Shown: piece after piece, positions 1 to 5,877 of the stretch
Numbering within the stretch: the stretch's first letter is position 1
How the letters are laid out: every line of letters starts with the position of its first letter
Source of the DNA: Ignavibacteriota bacterium
GTDB taxonomy: Bacteria; Bacteroidota; Ignavibacteria; Palsa-1295
Length of the DNA stretch: 7,244 nt
NCBI GenBank assembly: GCA_025357895.1
Contig: JANYLL010000315.1
Location: forward strand, 1 to 7,244
Reading direction: 5' to 3'
The notes under the pieces: generated by a model
Seen by the model: the letters and a program-made list of their open reading frames with translations, nothing else
Database searches by the model: none
What the model was told of the DNA's origin: nothing
Translations under genes and position numbers: made by a program

Positions 1-370
1 GATCGAGAATTACAGCATTTGGAAAACGATGTTTATATGCCATAATATCAGAATCCCTCTGAAAAAAAATAAAGCCCTCTGAGAATGAAATCATTTGACC
101 GCCGCCGCCGCCAAAAGCGGCATTTATTTGAAGTCTATTGATAACCTTGTAAGTATCATAATGTATTACAGCAACAAGATCTACTTTTACTGGTTTTTTT
201 TCATTATAGACATACCAAATAATCCAAAGTAATTCGGCTATCGCCGCAATAATAAGTAACCATTCCCAAGCGTTTGATGGGAAACTGGCATCCGCTATAA
301 TCCATCTTTTGTACACACACAAAGATACGAATAAAATAGGAGGGAATGGTGGTGTTCTCTTTCTTTTCAT
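1..370 (-). CDS. Partial hypothetical single-pass membrane protein, 3' end beyond left edge
   Basis: An open frame starts with ATG at 368-370 and runs without a stop to the window edge, giving the first 123 residues. I do not recognise the family. The N-terminus is basic (MKRKR) and proline-rich. A hydrophobic, tryptophan-rich stretch at about residues 35-55 (AWEWLLIIAAIAELLWIIWY) looks like one membrane-spanning helix. A charged segment (NEKKPVKVD) follows, then a soluble part with a run of five glycines at residues 87-91. These glycines account for the GC-rich GCC repeats at about 101-114. No clear ribosome binding site precedes the ATG. A short open frame upstream ends in TAATG overlapping this start. 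The positive-inside rule would put the N-terminus in the cytoplasm only if the first basic stretch and the post-helix lysines are balanced, so topology is not assigned. It is probably a real gene, given its length and absence of stops, but its function is unknown. Confidence 0.6.
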   Translation of the reverse strand, partial: MKRKRTPPFPPILFVSLCVYKRWIIADASFPSNAWEWLLIIAAIAELLWIIWYVYNEKKPVKVDLVAVIHYDTYKVINRLQINAAFGGGGGQMISFSEGFIFFQRDSDIMAYKHRFPNAVILD

Positions 371-531
371 TAGCTATTGATTCTAAAAAGGTTAGGGGTA
401 ATTACAAAAGGCTCTGCTGAGTCAGGGCGATAACTACCGTTATGACATTGAAAAATAAAGGACTTACAGGGGCTTCGTGCCGCGTGCGACAGACATAAGA
501 TCAAAGTTTAAATGGGGGGGAGTTTTACTCT
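371..531. other. Gene-poor spacer with a small open frame and weak hairpin
   Basis: This 161-base spacer lies between the left-edge membrane gene and the DUF1801 gene, both on the minus strand. It holds a run of seven G (514-520), a short GC-rich patch (about 469-490) unlike the AT-rich flanks, and a 5-bp hairpin ATAAC-TACC-GTTAT (430-443). On the minus strand a frame of about 44 codons is open, and its only possible start is a TTG near 506. It ends in TAA overlapping the ATG at 370. It has no ribosome binding site, so I do not call it a gene. The spacer may carry the end of the upstream operon and the promoter of the membrane gene, but no strong terminator is visible. Confidence 0.4.
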
Positions 532-933
532 TTAGCCTTCGCTGCTTTGCTCGATCATCTTTTTGAGGACTGAAGTATCGACATTGGAGAGCTTCTTGAT
601 ATAGAGGCATCCTTTGCCTTCTTTATATTTACCGAGTTTTTTCAGGAGTGTTTGATCGGTTGAATTTTTGATTGCATAAAGTGTGAGATCGGTTTTGCGC
701 GGCGAGAATCCGATCTTAAACCAATCAAGCTCTCTGCCGCTATCGTATTTCAACACGGTATTACCGAAACCAATAATGCTTGTGCCCCACATCTTCGGTT
801 TATCGCCTGTCGCTTTTTGCATCATCTTCACGATGGCAATGCTATCTGTTCGTTTTTCTTCAGGCTCGATGGACTTCAAAAAATCTTCAACGCTCTGTTC
901 TGTTTTCTTGGTTTTTAATTCAGCTTTTGCCAT
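532..933 (-). CDS. DUF1801 domain protein (YdhG-like)
   Basis: This 133-residue protein matches the DUF1801 (PF08818) pattern by eye. A helical N-terminus (VEDFLKSIEPEEKRTDSIAI) is followed by a hydrophobic strand region with MWGTSIIGFG at about residues 48-57. Then come a KYDSGRELDWFKIGFSPRK segment (62-80), where the family typically has a tyrosine/glycine turn and a G-F-S-P-R-K motif, and a C-terminal part rich in lysine with GKYKEGKGCLYIKKL. The length is typical of the family. DUF1801 proteins are small cytoplasmic proteins; no biochemical role is firmly assigned to them. The ATG at 931-933 lies 15 bases after the stop of the acetyltransferase gene on the same strand, so it is probably the last gene of a three-gene operon. 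No Shine-Dalgarno sequence is visible in the 15-base gap. Confidence 0.88.
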   Translation of the reverse strand: MAKAELKTKKTEQSVEDFLKSIEPEEKRTDSIAIVKMMQKATGDKPKMWGTSIIGFGNTVLKYDSGRELDWFKIGFSPRKTDLTLYAIKNSTDQTLLKKLGKYKEGKGCLYIKKLSNVDTSVLKKMIEQSSEG

Positions 934-948
934 AAATAGAAAGTATTT

Positions 949-1233
949 CTAGTCGTTTATAGTTAATAACGATTCGTATTCAGGATATTGCTCTACAAAT
1001 ATAACCACAGATGAACAGCCTGCAATTACTTTCAGATTTTCTGATTTGGCAAATTCTAAAGCAAACTTAACGAGTGCAAAGGCGATGCCCTGATTCCTGA
1101 ATTGTGGGGGGACAAAAGTATGCACGAGAGCCAGATCACCCTGATAATATTCATAATCAAGGAAAGCCAGATCTCCGTTTACTTCAGTTTCAAAACGATT
1201 TCGTTCTTTGTTGTTGGTGATTGAAATTTCCAT
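949..1233 (-). CDS. Small GNAT-fold N-acetyltransferase, YjdJ/NATD1 type
   Basis: This 94-residue protein looks like the compact acetyltransferase family PF14542, a minimal GNAT fold of about 90-100 residues. The acetyl-CoA pyrophosphate-binding loop is visible as QFRNQGIA at residues 44-51, preceded by the family strand LVHTFVPP (36-43). The C-terminal half has the family pattern of a cysteine strand followed by HPEY: here C73 in VIAGCSSVVIFV, then QYPEY, so the usual histidine is glutamine-tyrosine. The substrate is unknown for most of the family. I prefer the ATG at 1231-1233. A TTG at 1237-1239 would add two residues (M-T) and leave only 3 bases to the preceding stop. The gene lies 9 bases after the LLM oxidoreductase and 15 bases before the DUF1801 gene, so co-transcription is very likely. 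Confidence 0.88.
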   Translation of the reverse strand: MEISITNNKERNRFETEVNGDLAFLDYEYYQGDLALVHTFVPPQFRNQGIAFALVKFALEFAKSENLKVIAGCSSVVIFVEQYPEYESLLTIND

Positions 1234-1242
1234 TGTCAAGAG

Positions 1243-2259
1243 TTATTGGATAAGAGGCTTTAACCGTGTACCGATCAATTCTATTGCATGCATTAATTTT
1301 TCATGCGGCACTTCAGCGCTATCCATCTGAAAGGTAAGCCGTGAAATTCCGCCAAGTGTTTTGGCATGATGAAGAATTTTTTCCGCAACATCTTCAGGAC
1401 TGCCAACGATCAATGCGCCTTCGGCACCTATCTGAGCATCGAAGCGGCTTTTTGTCACCGGCGGCCAACCTCGTTCTTTTCCAACCTTTGTCATTGCAGC
1501 AGCATAGCCCGGATAAAATTCTTCAACTGCTTGTTCAGTAGTATCAGCGACATAGCCAAGCGAATGCAGCCCAACTTTCAACTCGTCAGGTTTAAATCCT
1601 GCTCGCTTTCCTGCTTCGCGGTAGAGATCAACTAACGGACGAAAGTGACGTGTTTCGCCGCCGATGATAGCGACCATAAGCGGCAAGCCCAGCGTTCCGG
1701 CACGAACAAAGGATTCAGGTGTGCCGCCAACACCTAACCAGATAGGAAAGGGATTCTGCAACGGTCTGGGATAGATGGGCAAGTTGTTAATTGTCGGACG
1801 AAAATTTCCTTTCCACGATACGAATTCATTAGCACGAATGTTAAGCAGGAGATCAAGTTTTTCGGCGAAGAGTTCATCGTAGTCGTTCAAGTCAAATCCA
1901 AAGAGAGGAAAAGCTTCGATCGATGAACCGCGGCCAACTACCATTTCAGCGCGGCCACCGGAGATGAGATCTAATGTTGCAAAGTTTTGAAATACCCGTA
2001 CCGGATCGGCGGCGCTCAGAACTGTAACGGCGCTTGTCAGCCTGATACGCTTTGTACGTGCGGCAGCAGCAGCAAGAATCAGCGTCGGAGCTGAATCGAG
2101 AAAACCTTTTCGGTGATGCTCTCCGATTCCAAAAACATCAAGCCCCATGCGATCAGCGAATTCTATTCTATCCAGCAACTGCGCCATGGCATCAGCATCA
2201 TGTAATGACGGGCTTCTATCCGTAAACATCGCAGCAAAACTATCGACTCCGATTTCCAT
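1243..2259 (-). CDS. LLM-class flavin-dependent oxidoreductase (luciferase-like monooxygenase)
   Basis: With the start at 2257-2259 the protein has 338 residues, typical for this bacterial-luciferase-like family (PF00296), and starts with the first barrel strand (MEIGVDSFAAMF). Visible family marks are FADRMGLDVFGIGEHH (34-49), with the EHH at 47-49 near the active site, RIRLTSAVTVL (71-81), DPVRVFQNFATLDLISGGRAEMVVGRGS (85-112), and PIWLGVGGTPESF (172-184), which helps bind flavin phosphate. The sequence resembles the LLM subfamily containing the Agrobacterium structure 2I7G. These enzymes use reduced FMN (or F420 in other branches) to oxidise small molecules; the substrate here cannot be read from sequence. 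The frame extends upstream to an ATG at 2322. The extra 21 residues lie over a tandem palindromic operator and precede the normal first strand, so the longer start is disfavoured. It is the first gene of an operon with the GNAT and DUF1801 genes. Confidence 0.92.
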   Translation of the reverse strand: MEIGVDSFAAMFTDRSPSLHDADAMAQLLDRIEFADRMGLDVFGIGEHHRKGFLDSAPTLILAAAAARTKRIRLTSAVTVLSAADPVRVFQNFATLDLISGGRAEMVVGRGSSIEAFPLFGFDLNDYDELFAEKLDLLLNIRANEFVSWKGNFRPTINNLPIYPRPLQNPFPIWLGVGGTPESFVRAGTLGLPLMVAIIGGETRHFRPLVDLYREAGKRAGFKPDELKVGLHSLGYVADTTEQAVEEFYPGYAAAMTKVGKERGWPPVTKSRFDAQIGAEGALIVGSPEDVAEKILHHAKTLGGISRLTFQMDSAEVPHEKLMHAIELIGTRLKPLIQ

Positions 2260-2284
2260 ATAATTTCTATTTAATTCCGTTCTT

Positions 2285-2313
2285 AATGTAGCTACATTCA
2301 ATGTATCTACATT
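2285..2313 (-). promoter_or_regulatory. Tandem palindromic operator of the LLM operon
   Basis: Two near-identical dyads of the form AATGTA-nn-TACATT stand head to tail. The first (2285-2298) is a perfect 14-bp palindrome with centre GC; the second (2300-2313) has centre TC. They are separated by one base, so centres are 15 bp apart. The second is embedded in a longer inverted repeat with 10-bp arms (2296-2305 and 2308-2317). Such 6-2-6 dyads are typical of dimeric winged-helix regulators of the MarR or HxlR type. They begin 26 bases upstream of the preferred ATG of the oxidoreductase, where a repressor would block transcription. No regulator gene is in the window, and I cannot identify clear -35/-10 boxes here. 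Confidence 0.55.
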
Positions 2314-2373
2314 GAATATCATGTCTGAGTTAACGGCATATTAAAAAAATAGTTTCAGTTCTGCAGTATGTGG

Positions 2374-2390
2374 AATGCAGCTTTTGCATT
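2374..2390. repeat. Short inverted repeat in divergent intergenic region
   Basis: AATGCA (2374-2379) and TGCATT (2385-2390) are separated by GCTTT, between the divergent LLM operon and the SnoaL-like gene. It could be an operator half-site pair or a small hairpin in the leader of the plus-strand gene. A 6-bp dyad is short enough to occur by chance. Confidence 0.25.
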
Positions 2391-2426
2391 TCCTGTTGAG
2401 TGAAGTCATCATTCAATTAAAAATTT

Positions 2427-2432
2427 AGGAGG
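2427..2432 (+). promoter_or_regulatory. Strong ribosome binding site of the SnoaL-like gene
   Basis: A perfect AGGAGG lies 4 bases before the ATG at 2437. It contrasts with most genes in the window, which have weak or no Shine-Dalgarno sequences, and it fixes the start of this gene. Confidence 0.8.
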
Positions 2433-2436
2433 AAGA

Positions 2437-2847
2437 ATGAGTCTGAAGTTAGCCGAGGAATTTGCAGCATTGCTTGATAGTAACAGGTTCGATGAGGCAT
2501 CGCAGCTTATTGCTGATGAGTGCGAATATCATTACTCAGAAGGAAATTATCAAGGTCAGAAGAATATTATTAATATTTACCGACTGAATCATCTTGAATC
2601 TAAAAAAGTATTCGATGTAATGACCTATTCCTCAGTAGTTGTGGAAATGCCCGATGAAAACTTCAAGATCAATTTCACGGATAAGATCCGTAAAGGGCAT
2701 AAGTGGCATGAGTTTCGCAGCTTTCAAATTATTAAATTCAAGGAAAATCAAGTCATTGATATTCAGCATTGCGAGATACCCGGTGAAATGGAATCACTTA
2801 GAATGTTTTATGATCGCGCCAGATCACAAAAAATAAATCTCCCATGA
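2437..2847 (+). CDS. SnoaL-like / NTF2-like fold protein
   Basis: This 136-residue protein has the layout of the NTF2-like superfamily (SnoaL-like). N-terminal helices come first (LAEEFAALLDSNRFDEASQLIADECEYHY, residues 4-32, with the usual alternation before the first strand). A helix containing the GxxNI segment follows (YQGQKNIINIYR, 38-49), then four strands forming the curved sheet, ending in FQIIKFKENQVIDIQHCEIPGE (95-116). It is about the usual length, has no signal peptide and should be cytoplasmic. The family includes isomerases, hydrolases and many proteins with no known substrate, so no reaction is assigned. The start is certain thanks to AGGAGG four bases upstream. It is divergent from the LLM oxidoreductase operon and might share regulation with it. 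Confidence 0.78.
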   Translation: MSLKLAEEFAALLDSNRFDEASQLIADECEYHYSEGNYQGQKNIINIYRLNHLESKKVFDVMTYSSVVVEMPDENFKINFTDKIRKGHKWHEFRSFQIIKFKENQVIDIQHCEIPGEMESLRMFYDRARSQKINLP

Positions 2848-2895
2848 TGTTTCGGAGTTGGGGCAGAGACAGATTAAAAGTATTTTTATAAGTTC

Positions 2896-3204
2896 TCATT
2901 TCCCGCTTGCAACATTCATCAAGAAAGCAACGTCCTCTACTTTTAACGATTGAAGAATATTGCCCTTATCAGGTTTTCTCATTTTACGGGTTTCTTCTAT
3001 AGTTACTGTTGTCGGCTGCTGAACATATCTGAATAGTATTGAATTAAGCCGCGATGTCTCAGCACGTAATTTCCACTGTTGAGCACCGACGGCCTCTTCG
3101 ACCTGTTGGTATTTGCTTCTTGGCTGCTTTATGCATACGATAAAGACTAAATAACTAAGCACTATCTGGGATACGATTAGACCTGCAATTTTCCATTTCC
3201 TCAT
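2896..3204 (-). CDS. Short membrane-anchored protein of unknown function
   Basis: This 102-residue protein is not recognised. Residues 1-5 are basic (MRKWK) and about 6-25 form one hydrophobic helix (IAGLIVSQIVLSYLVFIVCI), which reads as an uncleaved signal anchor. A downstream lipobox is not evident, although C24 sits near the helix end. The rest is polar. Residues 34-59 may be a helix or short coiled coil (QVEEAVGAQQWKLRAETSRL), and the C-terminal third is mixed charged. If the N-terminus is inside, the polar part would be in the periplasm. The start at 3202-3204 is supported by a GAGGGGA ribosome binding site (3213-3219) 8 bases upstream. It converges on the SnoaL-like gene with a 48-base gap without an obvious terminator. 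Confidence 0.6.
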   Translation of the reverse strand: MRKWKIAGLIVSQIVLSYLVFIVCIKQPRSKYQQVEEAVGAQQWKLRAETSRLNSILFRYVQQPTTVTIEETRKMRKPDKGNILQSLKVEDVAFLMNVASGK

Positions 3205-3373
3205 TGTGGTATTCCCCTCTCTATTAATGTACGGGGAGAAGGGGATTTGTTACCAGTTATTTTGAAAATATTGTGATCGGATGCCCTGAACGTTCATCCT
3301 CTCCATACCGTTTGAGCAGTCGACTTCGAGAGAAGCCCACCAGTTCAATGATAATTAATTATATATATAACTC
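3205..3373. other. Divergent intergenic region with minor palindromes
   Basis: This 169-base spacer lies between the minus-strand membrane-anchored gene and the plus-strand nitronate-monooxygenase-type gene, so promoters of both should lie here. Two exact palindromes are visible: a 13-bp one (TATTTT-G-AAAATA, 3258-3270) and a 10-bp one (TGAACGTTCA, 3287-3296). The last 20 bases before the plus-strand gene are almost pure A/T with alternating TATATATA, a plausible -10 region (see the candidate promoter). Nothing else is supported. Confidence 0.4.
3344..3371 (+). promoter_or_regulatory. Candidate promoter of the nitronate-monooxygenase-type gene
   Basis: A TATAAC or overlapping TATATA -10-like hexamer (3362-3371) lies 2-7 bases before the ATG at 3374. 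A weak -35-like TTCAAT lies at 3344-3349, spaced 16 bases from TATAAC. No Shine-Dalgarno sequence fits between, so transcription would start at or next to the ATG, giving a leaderless message. AT-rich sequence makes false matches easy. Confidence 0.3.
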
Positions 3374-4828
3374 ATGCTAGTTAAGGTGGAGAAAACAAGT
3401 TTGCCGCGAATAATACAAGGTGGAATGGGCGTAGCTATCTCCGGATGGCAATTAGCTAAAGCCGTTTCGAGGCAGGGGCATCTGGGAGTTGTATCTGGTA
3501 CAGGATTAAATTTGGTTTTCGCCCAAAGGTTACAGCAAGGTGATGAAGGTGGTCATCTTCGCAGGGCACTTAAGCATTTCCCTATTCCCTCAGTACCAGA
3601 GGATATTTTAGGTAAGCATTTCAATGTACACCGTTCTAACGGTCGTTCTGCAGTCCGAGGAGTGCCGATGTTTACTCTTCAGGCAAGTGACGATCTTCTC
3701 AAATTAACTATCGCTGCAAATTTCTGCGAAGTTTTCTTAGCCAAAGAAGGTCACAGAGGAGTCGTTGGCATAAACCTCCTCGAAAAGGTCCAGTTGCCGA
3801 ACCTTGCATCGCTTTACGGAGCAATGCTTGCCGGAGTTGATTATGTCCTCATGGGAGCAGGCATACCGCGCGAAATCCCCGGAGTACTTGATAAACTTGC
3901 TAAACATGAGACGGCAACACTCAAATTTCGTGTTGAAGATGCTGCTTCAGATGAAGATATTCGAATCGTACTCGATCCAAAGCTTCTTTTTGGAGAGAAG
4001 CTTCCTGAATTACAACGTCCGAAATTCATTGCCATAGTCTCTTCTGATGTATTAGCTCAAGTTCTTATCCAGAAGGCTTCCGGCTGCATTGATGGTCTCG
4101 TTATAGAGAATGACTTAGCCGGGGGACACAATGCACCGCCGCGCGGAGCGATGAAGCTTACACAATCCGGTGAACCGATCTACGGTCTGCGAGACGCCGC
4201 GAATATCGATAAGATCAGAGAGATGGGGCTGCCTTTTTGGCTTGCCGGTGACTACGCAAGTCCGGAGAAATTAAATGCTGCATTGGCAGTAGGTGCTACC
4301 GGGATTCAGGTCGGAACAGACTTTGCCTTTTGTGCAGAATCCGGACTGGAAAAAGATCTTCGTTATAGAACTCTGGAGCAGTTAGCCACTGGTAAGGTCG
4401 AAGTTTTTACCGATCCTGTTGCATCATCAACGGGATTTCCGTTCAAGGTTGTTCAGCTATCCGGCACGCTATCAGAAAAAGCTGTTTATGATGAACGGTC
4501 GAGATTATGCCAAATAGGATTATTGCGGCAGGCTTATAAGAAAGAGGATGGCGAGATCGGCTACCGGTGTCCGGGAGAACCTGTTAGTAATTACGAGCGA
4601 AAAGGCGGCAAACTCGAAGACACCACAGGACGAAAATGTTTGTGTAATGCACTTATGGCAAATGCCGGTCTTGCGCAAGAACAATCATCAGGTTATATAG
4701 AAAAGCCGCTTCTCACGGCAGGTGATTCGTTGAAGCGATTGAAGCACTATCTCACAAATGGCATCAGAAACTATACAGCCTCCGATGTTATCGATTACCT
4801 CCTTTCGCCGGTTTTAGCCCCAGCTTAA
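3374..4828 (+). CDS. Nitronate monooxygenase-type FMN-dependent oxidoreductase, long form
   Basis: The 484-residue protein has the TIM-barrel features of the nitronate monooxygenase / 2-nitropropane dioxygenase family (PF03060). These are the N-terminal IIQGGMGVAISGWQLAKAVS (13-32) with SGTG (41-44), GINLLEK (132-138), a GVDYVLMGAGIP strand (154-165), AGGHNAPPRG (249-258) with H252 in the position of the catalytic histidine, and the FMN-phosphate segment AGDYASPEKLNAALAVGATGIQVGTDFAF (291-319). These enzymes oxidise nitronates with FMN and oxygen, but many homologues have other or unknown substrates. It is longer than classic class I enzymes (about 320-380 residues). The extra C-terminus (about 370-484) has four cysteines (C379, C399, C422, C424) that could form a metal site. 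No ribosome binding site precedes the ATG. Family assignment is confident; the substrate is not. Confidence 0.88.
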   Translation: MLVKVEKTSLPRIIQGGMGVAISGWQLAKAVSRQGHLGVVSGTGLNLVFAQRLQQGDEGGHLRRALKHFPIPSVPEDILGKHFNVHRSNGRSAVRGVPMFTLQASDDLLKLTIAANFCEVFLAKEGHRGVVGINLLEKVQLPNLASLYGAMLAGVDYVLMGAGIPREIPGVLDKLAKHETATLKFRVEDAASDEDIRIVLDPKLLFGEKLPELQRPKFIAIVSSDVLAQVLIQKASGCIDGLVIENDLAGGHNAPPRGAMKLTQSGEPIYGLRDAANIDKIREMGLPFWLAGDYASPEKLNAALAVGATGIQVGTDFAFCAESGLEKDLRYRTLEQLATGKVEVFTDPVASSTGFPFKVVQLSGTLSEKAVYDERSRLCQIGLLRQAYKKEDGEIGYRCPGEPVSNYERKGGKLEDTTGRKCLCNALMANAGLAQEQSSGYIEKPLLTAGDSLKRLKHYLTNGIRNYTASDVIDYLLSPVLAPA

Positions 4829-5014
4829 GAATAAATCCTTCATCTTTTTTACACGTTCATTCGAACGCGAATTCTATAGTTTTGCCATTTATTGAATTAT
4901 CGCAAAAACTTTGTATATTGGTAGTAATATTATGGGCACCATTACGCAATAGTGAACGTGGGATCAAGCGTTTTGCTTCAATTTGAAAGCTTAAAAAAAG
5001 AGGAGAACCGAGGA
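4829..5014. other. Intergenic leader of the TIM-barrel gene
   Basis: No gene is seen in these 186 bases. There is a 5-bp hairpin CGTTC-ATTC-GAACG (4854-4867) shortly after the nitronate-monooxygenase-type gene. It has no following T-run and is therefore a weak terminator at best. The AT-rich part carries a candidate promoter (4892-4919). The remaining 95 bases would be an untranslated leader before the short upstream ORF. Confidence 0.4.
4892..4919 (+). promoter_or_regulatory. Candidate sigma70-type promoter of the TIM-barrel gene
   Basis: TTGAAT (4892-4897, four of six bases of TTGACA) and TATATT (4914-4919, five of six of TATAAT) are spaced 16 bases apart, upstream of the small upstream ORF. 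It is the best sigma70-like pair I can find in this gap. The match is moderate and the region AT-rich. Confidence 0.35.
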
Positions 5015-5077
5015 ATGTGTAAACGTATAACATTGATATATAATGGGTTATATAGGGTTCAGAGGGGTCAAAAATGA
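5015..5077 (+). CDS. 20-codon upstream ORF (possible leader peptide)
   Basis: ATG at 5015 opens a frame of 20 codons that ends with TGA at 5075-5077, overlapping the ATG (5074-5076) of the TIM-barrel gene as ATGA. It has a good ribosome binding site of its own: AGGAG at 5001-5005 and AGGA immediately before the ATG (5011-5014). The peptide (MCKRITLIYNGLYRVQRGQK) is basic and has no recognisable family. An AT-rich hairpin (5037-5054) and the ribosome binding site of the downstream gene (AGAGGGG, 5061-5067) lie inside it. Ribosomes translating it would therefore open the downstream start: a translational-coupling or leader arrangement is inferred. It could also be a chance ORF. Confidence 0.4.
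   Translation: MCKRITLIYNGLYRVQRGQK
5037..5054 (+). promoter_or_regulatory. AT-rich hairpin inside the upstream ORF
   Basis: TATATAA (5037-5043) and TTATATA (5048-5054) are perfect inverted repeats around TGGG. In mRNA they would form a 7-bp stem with a 4-base loop just 6 bases before the AGAGGGG ribosome binding site of the TIM-barrel gene. An A/U-only stem is weak, so a role in control is tentative. Confidence 0.35.
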
Positions 5078-5877
5078 ATCTTAAAATCTATAAATCTCTT
5101 TGGGGAATGACTGGTAGTTTGGAGGAGCAATTCGCCAAAATTGCTGAGGCAGGTTATGAGGGTGTTGAGAGCGCAGTGATCGAAATTTCCGATGCAAAAA
5201 AATTCAAGGCATTGCTTCGAGGAAATAATTTGGAATATATTCCCCTTATTTATACTGAAGGAATAAATCATCTCGAAAATTTTCGGCAACTAGTTTCTCT
5301 TGCCTCTACATTTGAGCCGAAGAAGATCATTGCTCATGCAGGTCGCGATCTTTGGAGTTTTTCTGAACAGATGAAATTTTTCGAAGGTGGATTGCAGGTT
5401 GAAAAGGAATTCGGAATTCCCATTGCTCATGAAACACATCGCCGGCGTCCTCTTTTTTCACCGATGAATGCAATGACTTTGATACGAGAATTACCGGAGC
5501 TACAATTAAATGCTGATCTCAGCCATTGGTGCTGTGTAACTGAATCTATGCTCGAAGACCATGCCGAGGCAATAGAACTTGCCGCAAAACGTGCGATACA
5601 TATTCACTGCAGAGTTGGTTATGAAAATGGTCCGCAAGTATCTGATCCAAGAGCGCCGGAATGGGCGGCGCATCTTACAAAATTCGAATCATGGTGGAAG
5701 ATGATCATTGCTGAACATTTTATGAGAGGCGAAGCTGAATTGACCATCACTCCGGAATACGGTCCGCCGAGTTATATGCATACTACTCCATTTGAGAATA
5801 AACCTGTTGCCGATCTGTGGGATGTGTGTTTATGGAGCGCGGAGAGGTTTAGGAAGTTGTATGCATCTTGTGTCTAG
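5074..5877 (+). CDS. Sugar phosphate isomerase/epimerase-like TIM-barrel protein
   Basis: The 267-residue protein fits the xylose-isomerase-like TIM barrel (PF01261) in sequence layout. The first strand (LKIYKSLWG) and helix (LEEQFAKIAEAGYEGVE, 16-32) are typical. Candidate metal ligands sit at the ends of later strands: E120 in PIAHETHRRR, D148 with H151 in LNADLSHW, H178 in HIHCRVGY and E228 in ITPEYGPPSY. This is the usual glutamate-aspartate-histidine-glutamate set. Members are cytoplasmic sugar or inositol isomerases, epimerases or nucleases; the substrate cannot be fixed here. The ATG at 5074 is preceded by AGAGGGG (5061-5067) and overlaps the stop of a 20-codon upstream ORF. The TAG stop (5875-5877) lies within the first base triplet of a REP-like repeat, so the last residues may have changed when the repeat arrived. 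Confidence 0.87.
   Translation: MNLKIYKSLWGMTGSLEEQFAKIAEAGYEGVESAVIEISDAKKFKALLRGNNLEYIPLIYTEGINHLENFRQLVSLASTFEPKKIIAHAGRDLWSFSEQMKFFEGGLQVEKEFGIPIAHETHRRRPLFSPMNAMTLIRELPELQLNADLSHWCCVTESMLEDHAEAIELAAKRAIHIHCRVGYENGPQVSDPRAPEWAAHLTKFESWWKMIIAEHFMRGEAELTITPEYGPPSYMHTTPFENKPVADLWDVCLWSAERFRKLYASCV

Noticed and set aside
101..114. GCC/CCG trinucleotide run as a microsatellite
   Set aside because: It is short and encodes five glycines in the left-edge reading frame, so it is explained by coding.
683..952. Plus-strand open frame of 89 codons
   Set aside because: It is antisense to the well-supported DUF1801 gene and has no independent support.
1341..1635. Two plus-strand open frames of 66 and 89 codons
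   Set aside because: They lie wholly within the LLM oxidoreductase gene on the other strand, have no ribosome binding site, and the translations look like random composition rich in F, S and C.
2639..2836. Plus-strand frame of 65 codons inside the SnoaL-like gene
   Set aside because: It is an alternative frame of a gene with a strong ribosome binding site and a recognisable fold.
3287..3296. 10-bp palindrome TGAACGTTCA as an operator
   Set aside because: It is a single short palindrome with no second copy at a related position; the similar GAACG hairpin at 4854-4867 has different spacing, so chance is likely.
3804..4037. Overlapping plus- and minus-strand open frames in the nitronate-monooxygenase-type gene
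   Set aside because: Both are shadows of the coding frame; neither has a start signal or family-like pattern.
4854..4867. Hairpin after the nitronate-monooxygenase-type gene as an intrinsic terminator
   Set aside because: The stem is only 5 bp and no T-run follows directly.
5068..5289. Minus-strand open frame of 73 codons
   Set aside because: It is antisense to the start of the TIM-barrel gene and has no support.
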